From: Aureococcus anophagefferens
Taxonomy: Eukaryota; Sar; Pelagophyceae; Pelagomonadales; Pelagomonadaceae
Assembly: GCF_000186865.1 (NCBI RefSeq)
Contig: NW_008705565.1
Location: 852,767 to 916,766, forward strand
Length of the DNA: 64,000 bases
Direction: 5' to 3'
A model generated the notes under the pieces. The model worked only from the letters and a program-made list of their open reading frames with translations. It was not told where the DNA came from and did not search any database. Of this stretch, positions 38,649 to 48,985 are shown piece after piece. The first letter of the stretch is position 1; each line of letters begins with the position of its first letter. The position numbers were made by a program, and so were the translations under genes.

Positions 38649-41600
38649 ATGGGCACACCGATGCGCACCACGCCAAGAAACGCCATCATCTTCGCGCTCC
38701 TCGCCGGCACATGGGGGCAGCCCCACACGCGCCGTCTCGAGGACGCGACCACAATCGCGCCGACGGCCTACGAAGCCTGCAGCTACGTCCCGGACGCGTG
38801 CGTGTTTCCTTTTACGTACCTGGGCGTCGAGTACCAGACCTGCACGGACGTCGGTGCAGGCGCCACCTTCTGGTGCTCGACGACGGCGTCGTACCAATTC
38901 GGCGCCAGCGAGGACTGCGGCGGCTGCGTCCCGCCGAGCGCGGCGCCGACGACGGCGGCGCCGACGACAACAACAGCGCCGTCGAATCAACCAACAGCCA
39001 CGGTCGCGCCGACGGCGGACGCGACCACAATCGCGCCGACGGCCTACGAAGCCTGCACCTACGTCCCGGACGCGTGCGTCTTTCCTTTCACGTACCTGGG
39101 CGTCGAGTACCAGACCTGCACCGACGTCGGCGCGGGCGCCGCCTTCTGGTGCTCGACGACGGCGTCGTACCAATTCGGCGCCAGCGAGGACTGCGCCGGC
39201 TGCGTCCCGCCGAGCGCGGCGCCGTCGCCTCCGCCGAGCGCGAGCGCAGCGCCGACGGCGCCCGGCGCGACGGCCGCGCCGACGGCGACGCCCGCGCCGT
39301 CGCCCGCGCCGACGCCGCGGCCGACGCGCCGCTGCGCGACGACGACCTTTTCGGAGCGCGTCATCTACGATCAAGCGACCTACGCGCTGCACGGGTTCGT
39401 CGCGGACGTCGACGGCGACGGCGACCTCGACGCGCTGTCCGCGGCCGAGGGCGACGGCGCCCTGTGCGGGACCGGAGTTTCCGAGGTCGCGTGGTACGAG
39501 AACGACGGGGCTATGTCCTTCGCGCACCGCACCGTCAGCGACGCGCGCGAGATGGCGCGCCAGGTCTTCGCGGTCGACGTCGACGGCGACGGCGACGTCG
39601 ACGTCCTCTCGGCGTCGTTGTACGACGACACGATCGCCTGGCACGAGAACGACGGCCTCCAGTCCTTCGCCGAGCGCCTCATCTCGACGCTCGCGTCCGC
39701 CGCGCGCACGGTCTACGCCGCCGACGTCGACGGCGACGGCGACGTCGACGCGGTCGCGGGCTCCGGCAGCGACGACACGGTCGAGTGGTTCGAGAACGAC
39801 GGCTCCCAGTCCTTCTCCGGGTCCATCATCACGAGCCGCGTCCTCGTCCCCTACGACGTCAAGGTCCTCGACGTCGACGGCGACGCCGACGTCGACGTCA
39901 TGTGCGCGTCCGGCTACATGGACGAGGGACTGGACGACTACGTGCTCAACTGGTTCGAGAACGACGGGTTCCAGTCCTTCACGACGCGGGAGATGTCGAA
40001 CCAGCCCCCCGACGCCGTCACGGTCTACGCGGCCGACGTCGACGGCGACGGCGACGTCGACGCGGTCGCGGCGCTGCCCGGCGACGACGCGGTCGCCTGG
40101 TTCGAGAACGTGGGAAACTACCCTCCAGCGCGTCGTCGTGCTCGAGAACGTCGACGCCTGAGGCGTCGCCGCGCACGACGTCGACGGCGACGGCGACCTC
40201 GACCTCCTCACGGCCATCTACTGGAACCACAAGTTCGCGTGGTACGAGAACGACGGCGCTCAGTCGTTCGTCGAGCACACGCTCGTCGAGAGCAACGGAG
40301 GCCAAACCAACCTCGGCGGGGCCCGCGGCGCGCACTGGGTCGGCGCGGCGGACTTGGACGGCGACGGCGACGCGGACATCGTCGGGGTCTCCGGCTTGGA
40401 CTGCACGGTGCGCTGGTGGGAGCACGACTGCGGCTCGGCGGCGCCGACGGCGAGCTCCGCGCCCACGGCGGCCCCGTCCGCGCGGGCCACGGACCCGACG
40501 CGGACGCCGACGCCGCGGCCGACGGTGAACTGCGCGAGCGTTTCGTTCGCCGCGCGATACACGATCTCGGGAGACGTCGCGGTCGCCCAGGCCGTCTCCG
40601 CCGCCGACGTCGACGGCGACGGCGACATCGACCCCATCGCGGCCTCGAACTACGACGACGGGATCGCGTGGTACGAGAACGACGGCGCCCAGTCCTTCTC
40701 CGGGTGGGACATCACGAAGTTGGCGGCCGGCGCGCGCGCCGTCTTCGCCATCGACGTCGACCGCGACGGCGACGCGGACCTCCTCGCGGCGTCCGAGAAC
40801 GACGACACGGTCGCGTGGTACGAGAACGACGGCTCCGGGGTGTTCACGGAGCACCTCGTCACGACGCTCGCGGACGGCGCCGACGACGCCTACGCGATCG
40901 ACGTCGACGGCGACGGCGACGTCGATTTCTTGTCTGCGAACTTCGACATCGACACGGTCGCGTGGTACGAAAACGACGGGTCCGAATCCTTCACCGCGCA
41001 CGCCGTCGCGACGTACGCGGACGGCCCCGAGTCCGTCTTCGCCGTCGACGTCGACGGCGACGGCGACGTCGACGTGCTGTCGGCGTCCTCCGGCGACAAC
41101 ACGGTCGCCTGGTACGAGAACGGCGGCGCCGAGGAGACCGAATCGGAGATCGCCAGCCTCTTGGACTCTTTCGACGGCGACGAGCCGTCGCTCGCCGACG
41201 GCCCGTCCTTCCAAGCGCACGCCATCACGAACGCGGCGAGCGCCGCTTCGTCCGTCTTCGCGATCGACGTCGACGGCGACGGAGACGTCGACGCGCTGTC
41301 GACGTCCAAGGACGACGACACGGTCGCGTGGTACGAGAACGACGGCTCCCAGTCCTTCTCCGAGCGCGTCATCACCGACGCCGCGGCGCAGGCCCGCTCC
41401 GTCTTCGCGAGTCGACGTCGACGGCGACGGCGACGTCGACGCGCTGTCGGCGTCCGAGAACGACCACACGGTCGCGTGGTACGAGAACGACGGGGAGGAG
41501 AGCTTCGTGGCGCACATCATCACGACGGTCGCCGACGGCGCCTACGACGTGTTCGCGATCGACGTCGACGGCGACGGCGACGTCGACGCGCTGTCGGCGT

Positions 41601-44600
41601 CCATCAACGACGACACGGTCGCCTGGTACGAGAACGACTGCGGCACGTCTTCCCCGACGGCGACGCCCGCGCCCTCGCGCCCGCCGACGGCCGCGCCCAG
41701 CGCGACGCCGACGTCGCCCGCGCCGTCGACGCCGCCGACGGAGGCGCCGACGGCCGCGCCGACGGCCGCGCCGACGCACGCGCTCTGCCCTGCGGGCTCC
41801 TACAGCGGCGACCGCTCCGCGGCCGCGTGCGAGCCCTGCGCGCCGGGCACGTACGCCAACGGCACGGGCGCGTACGCCTGCGACATCTGCCCCGTGAACA
41901 CCTACGCCGTCGGCGGCGCCGCGGAGTGCGCCGCCTGCCCGGCCGGTCGTCAGTCGGGCCTCGGCAGCGACGGCTGCGGCTACTGCCTCGAGGGCCAGTA
42001 CCAGACGCTCGACGCGGACAGCAACAAGCTCTGCATCGACTGCGACGCGGGCTGGTACTCGCCCGTGGGCCTCACGTGCGCCGCCTGCGGCCCGGGCCTC
42101 TACACGCCGGACGGCGTCCAGTGCGTCTACTGCGAGTCCGGCCGCTTCAGCAACGGCACGGCGAACGAGGGCTGCGCGGACTGCCCCGCGGGCGCGGCCG
42201 CGGAGAGCGGCGCGTCGGCCTGCGCGCCCTGCGCCGCCGAGGCCTGCGACAACGCGACGGAGACCTGCGACCAGGGCTCCTACGGCCACGCGGCGGCGGC
42301 CGCGTCGTGCCTCGCGTGCCCCTACCCGCTCGTCGCGACGCGCGCCGCGGCGACGTTCTGCGACGGCTGCGCCGCGGGCACGTACTGGTCCGACGCCGTC
42401 CACGACGCCTGGCTCGCCAAGGGCTACCGGCACGAGGACGGGTCCCAGTGCGTCCAGTGCTGCCGCACGTGCGTCGCGGGCATGGCGTGCGACGTCGCGG
42501 GCCTCGACTCCGTCAGCCTCCGCATCGACGGCGGCTACTGGCGCGGGTCCGCCGAGTCCGTCGAGGTCTACGACTGCGCGAACCGCGGCAACTGCCCCGG
42601 CTCGGGCGCCGCGGGCGCGCTCGGCGGCGACGACCTGTGCGCGGGCCACTCCGAGGGCGTGCGCTGCAACGAGTGCGAGCGCGGGTTCTACCGCGGCGCC
42701 GACGGCGACTGCTTCGCCTGCGGCGGGTCGAGCGTCGCGCTCGTCGCCTTCTTCGCGACGGCCGCGGTGCTCGCCGCCGGCGCCTACGCGGCGCGGCCCT
42801 ACGTCGCGCGCGTGTCCTTCGGCCACTGGGACTGGTGGCTCACGACGGCGCTGACGCTCTGGTACGCGGCGCAGTCCAACGTCATCTTCTTCAAGATCGA
42901 GGAGCTCAGCACGCCGGCGCCCTTCAAGTACGTGCTCGACGCGCTCGACGTCCTGACATTCGCGTGGCTCAAGGGCCTCCTCTTCAGCCCTGCAACGCCC
43001 TCTTCGACTACTACTCGAAGATCGTCGCCGTCACGGCGGCGCCCGTCGCCGGCTTCGCGCTCTTCCTACTCGCGGGCGCCGCGCACGCGGCCGCGCGCGG
43101 CGGCGACCTCGCGGCGAAGCGCGGCGTCGTCGACGCGTACCTGCGGTCCTACGTCGTCGTCTTCCTCCTGTGCCACGTGTCTTTGTGCGTCTCCATCGGC
43201 GTCCCGCGACGAGTTTCGAGAGATGTGGGGTGGGAACACGAAGTTTATCGCGTGGCAGGTCTTCATCTTCGAGCACTTCCGCTGCGACGGGCCCTACGAG
43301 CTCTCGCCGGGGCGGAAGCGGCGCGTGCTCGCGGTCGACTACGGCGTGTCGTGCGACTCGGCGACGTACGCGCTCTACTCCTGGTACATGTCGCTCGCGC
43401 TCGCCTTCTACGTCTTCGGGCTGCCCCTCGCCGCCGTCGCCAAGCTGTGGTCGAACCGGCGCGGCGCCCAGCGCACGCCGAGCGAGCTCGCGGCCGTCGA
43501 CGGCCCGCTCGCGACGCTCACGGCCAAGTACCGCGCGCAGTTCTACTGGGTCGAGGTCGTCGACGTCTTCGAGCGCCTCACGCTCTGCGGATTGACGGTC
43601 TTCCTCTTCCCGTCCCGCCCGGGCATGCGCGTGGCCTGCTGCGTCCTGTTCCTCGTGTTCCGGCTCTGGCTCTCGGCGACGTACAAGCCCATCGTCAACG
43701 ACGCCCACCGCGCGGTCTCGCTGGCCTGCGTCGGCTACCTCGCCGTCTGCGTCGCCGTCGCCGTCATGAACCTGCCGGAGACGCCGCCGACGGCGCTCCA
43801 GGAGACCTGCTTCTCGAGCCTGCTCCTCGCGGCGTGCGCGGGCGTCGGTTTGCTCGCGCGCGCCGTCGCGTCGCGCGAGCGGGTCCACGCGCTCCTCGAC
43901 CGCATCCACCGCCGCGCGCCCTTCGACCGGGCCGACTTCGAGGCCGCCTACGGCGCCGCGGCGGCGGCGAAGGAGCTCCAGGGCGCCGCCGTCGCCGCCG
44001 CGTGCGCCGTGATCCGCGCGCCGACGGCCGCGTCCTGGGCCTACCTCAAGGCCCACCTCCAGCCGCTCCCGGTCTGGGCCGACGCGCCCGCCATCGACGT
44101 GCTGGCCCGCTGCGCGCCGTCCTTCGACGACGACGTCGCCGCGCGCGCGACGGGCGAGGGCCCGGTCGCCGACGACGTCGCGCGCGTCTTCGGCGCGGCC
44201 ATGGCCGCGACGCTCGCCGGTACGCCGGCCTTCGCCCGCGCCGAGGGCGGGGCGAGCGGCCGCGCCGACGCCCTGCGGCGCGTCGCCGCGGACCACGCCT
44301 GGAGCCCCTGGGAGGCGTTCCGCCTCGTCGCGCTCTGGGCGATGCACGGGACCAAGGCGGAGATGGACCGGCGGTGCGCCGCGTTCCTGGCGCTCGAGCC
44401 CTACGGCGACTACCTGCGCGCGGAGCGAGACGTCAAGGCGGACCTCGAGCAGCCGCTGCTCCGGCGCGCCGAGGTCGCCGCGGTGACGGACCTCGTCGCG
44501 CGCGGCCCGCAGACGGCGCGGTTCCTCGCCGAGGTCGACCGGCTCTGCTTCCCGGAACTGTTGAAAGCATTGTCGACGGCCGCCTTCGACGAGCTCGAGG

Positions 44601-45499
44601 CCCACTTCCGCGAGCTCCTGCCGGGCATCCGGACCTTCGTCCACGACGACGGCGGCGGCGAACCGGCGGCCGCGGACGACCCGCCGCCGCGGCGCGCCCC
44701 GTCCGCCAAGGCCCTCTGGGCGACGTCGACGTCGTGGTCGAACAAGGGCGTCGCCTCGGAGAAGGGCGCGCCGCCGGCGGCGGACCTCGACCGCGACGCC
44801 GTCGACCGGCTCGACGCGCCGGGCGCGCTCCCGGAGGCGCTCGACGCGCCGAGCCTGCTCCCGGGCTCGCCCCGGGACGGCGCCGACGCGCTCGAGGCGG
44901 GCGCGGCGCACCGCGCCACCGACGAGGCCTGGCTCCGCGACGTCGACCCCCGGGACGCGCCGGACGACGCCGCCGCGCGCTCGCCCCGGGACGCGCCGGA
45001 CGACGCCGCGGCGCCGGGCGACGTCGGCGTCGCGCTCCGCGAGGCGAAGCCGGCCGGCGCCGCGGCGTGGCCGACGCGGTGCCTGCTCAAGTGCTCGCCG
45101 GACGTGTCGATCAAGAAGACGACGCGCATGGCCGCGAAGATCGACGAGTACGAGAAGGAGAAGGGCGAGGGCCGCTACCCCTACTGCGCGTTCGTCGGCG
45201 ACTCGCTCCGCGCGTCCGTCGTCTGCGAGGACGCCGAGGCGTTCTGGAAGACGTACTGCGCCCTCAAAGGCGACCCGGACGACCCAAAGCAGCGGTTCCG
45301 CGTGCTCCGGCTCAAGAACAAGCTCGGCAAGGGTCGGGAGCCGTTCAACTTCCACCTGAACTGCTCCTTCCAGCCGTCGACGTTCAAGGCGCCCGTCCAG
45401 TTGGAGATCCAGATCTGGGCGTCGTCGATCATGGACCTCAACGACGTCAGCCACTGGCAGTACGAGGTCGCGCGCGCGAGCACGGCCGACGCGTTCTAA
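38649..45499 (+). CDS. FN2 / FG-GAP repeat / cysteine-rich / multi-TM surface protein, with suspected frameshifts
   Basis: A signal peptide (MRTTPRNAIIFALLAGTWG) is followed by two near-identical fibronectin-II-like modules (CVFPFTYLGVEYQTC ... FWCST), Thr/Pro/Ala linkers, about fourteen FG-GAP/VCBS-like repeats each with DVDGDGDVDAL and VAWYENDG (39400-41640), cysteine-rich GCC2/GCC3-type repeats (41780-42720: CPAGSYSGDRSAAACEPC), then about eight hydrophobic helices (42725-43880) and a long cytoplasmic tail. The tail ends with a domain (PYCAFVGDSLRASVVCEDAE ... VQLEIQIWASSIMDL) that tentatively recalls a RelA/SpoT-like fold. Reading needs a frame change at about 40110-40160 (plus a TGA near 40158), a one-base change at about 41411, another at about 42992, and the intron 43189-43258. 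Sequencing errors or decay are both possible. Confidence 0.7.
43189..43258 (+). mobile_element. introner family E, copy in multi-TM gene (element 43197-43258, 62 bp)
   Basis: Flanks GTCTCCAT (43189-43196) and GTCTTCAT (43259-43266) match at 7 of 8. The element reads CGGCGTCCCGCGACGAGTTT then CGAGAGATGTGGGGTGGGAA and ends GTGGCAG; its middle is almost the same as copy 2 at 9506-9585. GT-AG splicing joins HVSLC to VFIFEHFRC and supplies exactly the frame shift needed (70 nt). Confidence 0.82.
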
Positions 45500-46869
45500 G
45501 TGCCGTGAGACGTCGCGGCGCGCGCGGCGGCGAGGAGCGCGGCCATGGGCGCGTCGGTCTTGAGGCCCTTGCCGTCGACGTGCGTCGGCGCCGCGCGGTA
45601 GCCGAGGGCCTCGACCGCCGCGCGCATGGCCCGCCCGCCCGGCGTCGCGACGCCCGCGCGGCGCGCGACGTCGTCGAGGCTCGCGTAGAGCCGCGCGTCC
45701 AGGTCCGGCGCGTCGGCCTCGGCGACGAGGACGTCGAGGAGCCGGCCGAGCGCGCGGCCGTGGCCCCGGTCGCCGAGCCAGCCGCGGCCGGCCGCGTCCG
45801 CGCGCATGGCGAGGAGCGCGGCCCGGCCCTGGAGCGGGCCCGTCCAGACCGGGCCCGCGACGTCGCCGCCGGCATCGGGCGCGGCCGGCGCGGCCGTCGC
45901 CGCGCCGTCCGGCGAGAAGACGAGCGAGGACGTCGCGAAGGCCGCCGTCCGCGCGACCGCCGCCGGCGACGGGCGCCGATCGACGACGGCGGCGACGCGG
46001 AACACGGGGCCGTGGGCCGCGTAGAGCGAGACGACGGGCTCGAGCGCCGCGCCCTCCGCGAGCGCCGCGCGCGCGACGGCGCCGCAGAGCATGCGCAGCC
46101 CGAGCTCGTTCTGGGCCGGCGTCGACGCGGCGTCGCAGCCGAGCCGCGCCTTGAGCGCCGCGCGCGCCGCCGCGCCCCGCGCGCCCGCGGCGGCCGCGCC
46201 GGTCGTCGTCGCGAGCACGAGGCCGCCGTCGCGCGCGGCGCCGACGGCCGCGGCGACGTCGCCGCTGAGGCCGAAGGAGTCGACGTCGACGACGTCGAAG
46301 GTCCGCGGGCGGCGCGCGAGGAGCGCCGCCGCGTCGCCGGACGCGAAGTCGAAGGTCGACGTCGTCGACGCCAGCGCCTCGACGTTGGACCGGAGCCGCG
46401 TCTCGTCGTTGGGCTCGTTCGCGAGCACGTCGCAGCCGCGCGGGAGGTCGCGCGCGTAGCGCAGGGACCGCGCGCCGCTGCCCGCGCACGCGTCGACGAC
46501 GCGCGGCCGGCCGTCGACGCGCCGCGTCGCGTAGGCCGCGGCGAGGACCGCGACGTCGCGCGACAGCCGCGACTCGCTCCGGAAAAAGGCGGCGGACACG
46601 TCGAGGGCGACGCCCGGGAACTCGGACGAGTCGACGGCGCCGTCGACGGCGAGGCCGTTGTTGCCCTTGGTCGGGGTGGAGCGTGGCTGCGGTTGTGGTG
46701 CGAGCGCGGCGGCTGTTCGGAGCAGGACGAGGAGCGCGATGCGGTACCGGAGTGTTCGCGATGCTGTGTTGCAGCAGTCAAGACGCTGCGCAGTCGCAGC
46801 CTCAAGCGCCATTCTTCGCCCCATGCGACGCTGCGCAGTCGCTGCCTCAAGCGCCATTCTTCGCCCCAT
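45496..46869 (-). CDS. tRNA (guanine-26,N2) dimethyltransferase, Trm1 type
   Basis: 457 residues by the first ATG. Makes m2,2G at tRNA position 26 using SAM. The Trm1 opening FPGVALDVSAAFFRSESRLS RDVAVL is followed by the SAM site VVDACAGSGARSLRYA and acidic DVLANEPN, then DVVDVDSFGLSGD, equivalent to the family DPFGS motif, and LATTTGAA. The C-terminal half is Ala-rich and matches the Trm1-specific domain. The N-terminus carries two in-frame 15-residue repeats (MGRRMALEAATAQR), then a hydrophobic RIALLVLLRTAAALAP leader; the last looks like a signal plus ALAP cleavage point, so a plastid isoform is possible. Overlaps the preceding stop by 4 bases (45496-45499). Confidence 0.85.
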   Translation of the reverse strand: MGRRMALEAATAQRRMGRRMALEAATAQRLDCCNTASRTLRYRIALLVLLRTAAALAPQPQPRSTPTKGNNGLAVDGAVDSSEFPGVALDVSAAFFRSESRLSRDVAVLAAAYATRRVDGRPRVVDACAGSGARSLRYARDLPRGCDVLANEPNDETRLRSNVEALASTTSTFDFASGDAAALLARRPRTFDVVDVDSFGLSGDVAAAVGAARDGGLVLATTTGAAAAGARGAAARAALKARLGCDAASTPAQNELGLRMLCGAVARAALAEGAALEPVVSLYAAHGPVFRVAAVVDRRPSPAAVARTAAFATSSLVFSPDGAATAAPAAPDAGGDVAGPVWTGPLQGRAALLAMRADAAGRGWLGDRGHGRALGRLLDVLVAEADAPDLDARLYASLDDVARRAGVATPGGRAMRAAVEALGYRAAPTHVDGKGLKTDAPMAALLAAARAATSHGT

Positions 46870-46873
46870 TGCG
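46784..46873. repeat. two tandem 45-bp units at the 5' end of the Trm1 gene
   Basis: Unit: CGCTGCGCAGTCGCAGCCTC AAGCGCCATTCTTCGCCCC, repeated with two or three substitutions at a period of 45 bases. Because 45 is a multiple of 3, the repeat keeps the Trm1 frame and duplicates MGRRMALEAATAQR, giving two alternative start codons. It also lies in the 157-base divergent spacer to EMC7. Confidence 0.9.
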
Positions 46874-47026
46874 GCCCTGAATTACCACAACTTTTTGTGC
46901 AAAGGCATCTCGACGGCAAGACCCTGGAGCCTCGCCCGCCGTCGCGTTCGCGAGCAGCTCCGCCGTCGCGTCGTCGACGCGCCCTCGTCTCGCGCGCCGT
47001 CGCCGCGCGCGACGCCGAACGGAAAC

Positions 47027-47613
47027 ATGCGGTCCTCGTTGCGCCTCCTCCTGGCGGCCTGCGTCGCGCGCTGCGGCGCCGACGAGCTCGAGCTCGGCGG
47101 CGCCATCGAGTCGCACCCCGTCGAGGGCACGGTGCGGCTCCGCGGGGCCGGGGCGAGCTTGCCGACGACGGAGGTCGTGCTCAACGGCGGCGAGTACCGG
47201 ACCTACACGCGGCCCGACGGGGGCTTCGTCTTCCACGACGTCGAGCCCGGCGTCTACCTCCTCGACGTGCTCAGCGTCGACTACATCTTCAGCCAGGTGA
47301 AGCTCAACCTGCCCAAGGCCGGCGGCGAGGCGATCCGCTGCCTCGAGTACCGCTACCCCGGCGCGGCGAAGCAGCCCATGGCCTACCCGCTCGAGCTCGC
47401 GGCGCACGTCAAGCAGCAGTACTTCGAAGTCCGCGAGACGCCGGGCCTCCACACGCTCTTCCGCAACCCCATGATGCTCATGCTCCTCTTCACGGGCGCC
47501 GTCGTCGTCCTCATGCCCAAGATGATGGACAACATGGACCCCGAGGAGATGAAGAAGATGCAGGAGCAGATGGGCGCCGCGCAGGACCCCGCGTCCATGC
47601 TCAAGAACCTCTT

Positions 47614-47645
<32 letters not shown>

Positions 47646-47686
47646 ACGACGAGCCGCCGCAGAAGAAGCTCGGCGCGCGCAAGTAA
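47027..47686 (+). CDS. EMC7: ER membrane protein complex subunit 7
   Basis: 219 residues. EMC inserts tail-anchored and multipass proteins into the ER membrane; EMC7 is its peripheral beta-sandwich subunit with a membrane anchor. Signal peptide MRSSLRLLLAACVARCGA; a carboxypeptidase-regulatory-like beta-sandwich (VEGTVRLRGAGASLPTTEVV, TYTRPDGGFVFHDVEPGVYLLDV); the EMC7 signature RNPMMLMLLFTGAVVVLMPK with MDNMDPEEMKKMQEQM; and a Gly/Asp-rich cytosolic end. Length agrees with the family. ATG 47027 precedes the signal directly. Convergent with the next gene, stops 7 bases apart. Confidence 0.95.
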
Positions 47687-47693
47687 CGGCTTC

Positions 47694-48638
47694 TTAGGCG
47701 GCGACGCAGGACAGGGACACGAGGATGTTCGGCGTCGCGAGGCCCGCGGCGAAGGTCAGCGTCACCGCGGGCAGCGCGGCGCCGTCGAGGTGCGCGCGCT
47801 CGGCCTCGCGGTAGTCCCCCAGGGAGCACTTGCCGTGGGCGAGGGCGACGTCGAGGGAGACCACGTCCGCCATGGTCCGGCCGCAGTCCTCGAGGGACCG
47901 GCGGAGGTTCTCGAACGCCGCGGCGCACTGGCCCCGCGCGTCGGGCCGCAGGATGCCGCGGTCGTCGGCGCCGATCTGGCCGCTCACGAAGAGCAGGGGC
48001 GCGCCCGGCGGCGCCTCGACGGCGTCGCTCCAGCGCGCGAGCGGCACGCAGTGGCGCCGCCGCGTCGCCGCGACCTCGCCGTCGAAGCGCCGCGGCCGCG
48101 CGCGCCCCGGCGGGCTGTCCGGCGCCGCGACCTCCGCGAGGGGCGCCGCCGCGGCGTCGGCGCCCGCGGCGACCGACGCCTCGGCCACGGGCGCCGCCAC
48201 GGGCGGCGGCGCGTCCTCCGGCGGCTCCTCCGGCGGCGGCGGCGGCGCCTCCTCCTCCTCCGGCGCCGCGTCGCCCCCGACGGCCGCCTCGCGCGCGCGC
48301 CGCGGCGCGACGGCGAGGAACGTGCCGAGGGGCCCGTCCTCCGGGTCCGGCGCGCAGACGGCCTCGATGTTGCGCACGAGCGGCAAAAGCTGCGTCAGCG
48401 CGACGGCGACGACCGCGAGGCCGACGGCGAGCGCGACGGGGCTGAACGCGAGCTCGAGCGCGAGGCCCGCGGCCGGGCCGAAGAGCGACCGGTAGGAGAT
48501 GGCCGACGCCAGCGCCCGGCCCGTGGCGTCGTCGACGACGAAGTGGGGGTGCTCCCGCAGCGCGTGCGCGGCCATCTCCAGGAGCACGCCGAGGCCCTCG
48601 CCGCTGCCGAGCAGCTCGTCGACGGAGAGGCCGGGCAT
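47694..48638 (-). CDS. membrane-anchored RidA/YjgF-family protein
   Basis: 314 residues. The N-terminal half has a hydrophobic helix (FSPVALAVGLAVVAVALTQL) after MPGLSVDELLGSGEGLG, then an acidic/Pro-rich stretch (EEEEAPPPPPEEPPED). Residues about 195-314 are a RidA (enamine/imine deaminase) domain: PLLFVSGQIGADDRG, QCAAAFENLRRSLEDCG, DVVSLDVALAHGKC and AALPAVTLTFAAGLATPNIL. In place of the catalytic Arg of RidA (usually in a TRxxxxVxxLP pattern) the equivalent segment reads LDGAALPAVT, so deaminase activity is doubtful. RidA is normally a soluble protein of about 130 residues; the membrane-anchor fusion is unusual. Confidence 0.8.
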   Translation of the reverse strand: MPGLSVDELLGSGEGLGVLLEMAAHALREHPHFVVDDATGRALASAISYRSLFGPAAGLALELAFSPVALAVGLAVVAVALTQLLPLVRNIEAVCAPDPEDGPLGTFLAVAPRRAREAAVGGDAAPEEEEAPPPPPEEPPEDAPPPVAAPVAEASVAAGADAAAAPLAEVAAPDSPPGRARPRRFDGEVAATRRRHCVPLARWSDAVEAPPGAPLLFVSGQIGADDRGILRPDARGQCAAAFENLRRSLEDCGRTMADVVSLDVALAHGKCSLGDYREAERAHLDGAALPAVTLTFAAGLATPNILVSLSCVAA

Positions 48639-48828
48639 GGCTGTGTGCGTGGACGAGCTGCGCGCGCGTGCGACCCCTGCGACGGCGCTCGAGAAGTCTA
48701 GCCCGCCAGCTTGCTTGAGGTTTGGCGAGCTGTGTCATAAATGAACATTTTGCCTCTAGGCTTTCAAACCCAGCTCGGTCGACACCTTCGGTAGCGGCCA
48801 CGACTCAACCGGCAGCAGCGCGGAGCCG

Positions 48829-48985
48829 CCGACGATCGGTGCGTATAAATAAGCTAAGACTCGCCACGACTCGGCCGCAGCGACAAGGAGCCGCCGACGA
48901 TCGGTGCACGCAAACTCGCAAACGATGTCCATCTTCGCAGCGTTGCTCGACGCGCCGGCCGCCGAGGAGCCGCCGACGATCGGTA
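48829..48985 (+). repeat. three spaced copies of GGAGCCGCCGACGATCGGT, the last one coding
   Basis: Copies at about 48828-48846, 48888-48906 and 48967-48985, at intervals of 60 and 79 bases. The first two lie in the 5' flank of the HD gene; the third is inside it and codes EEPPTIG. A TATA-like GTATAAATA follows the first copy (48849). Similar CGCCACGACTCGGCCGCAG lies between, suggesting local duplication of the start of the gene. Confidence 0.75.

Noticed and set aside
39400..41640. Regular repeats considered as a DNA satellite
   Set aside because: They are coding: about 50-residue FG-GAP/VCBS units with DVDGDGD loops, conserved at protein level more than at DNA level.
40354..47697. A single 2447-codon plus-strand frame from the FG-GAP repeats to beyond EMC7
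   Set aside because: Only parts (40354-41410 and 42992-43188) match the real protein. Elsewhere it is an out-of-frame Arg-rich shadow, and it crosses Trm1 and EMC7.
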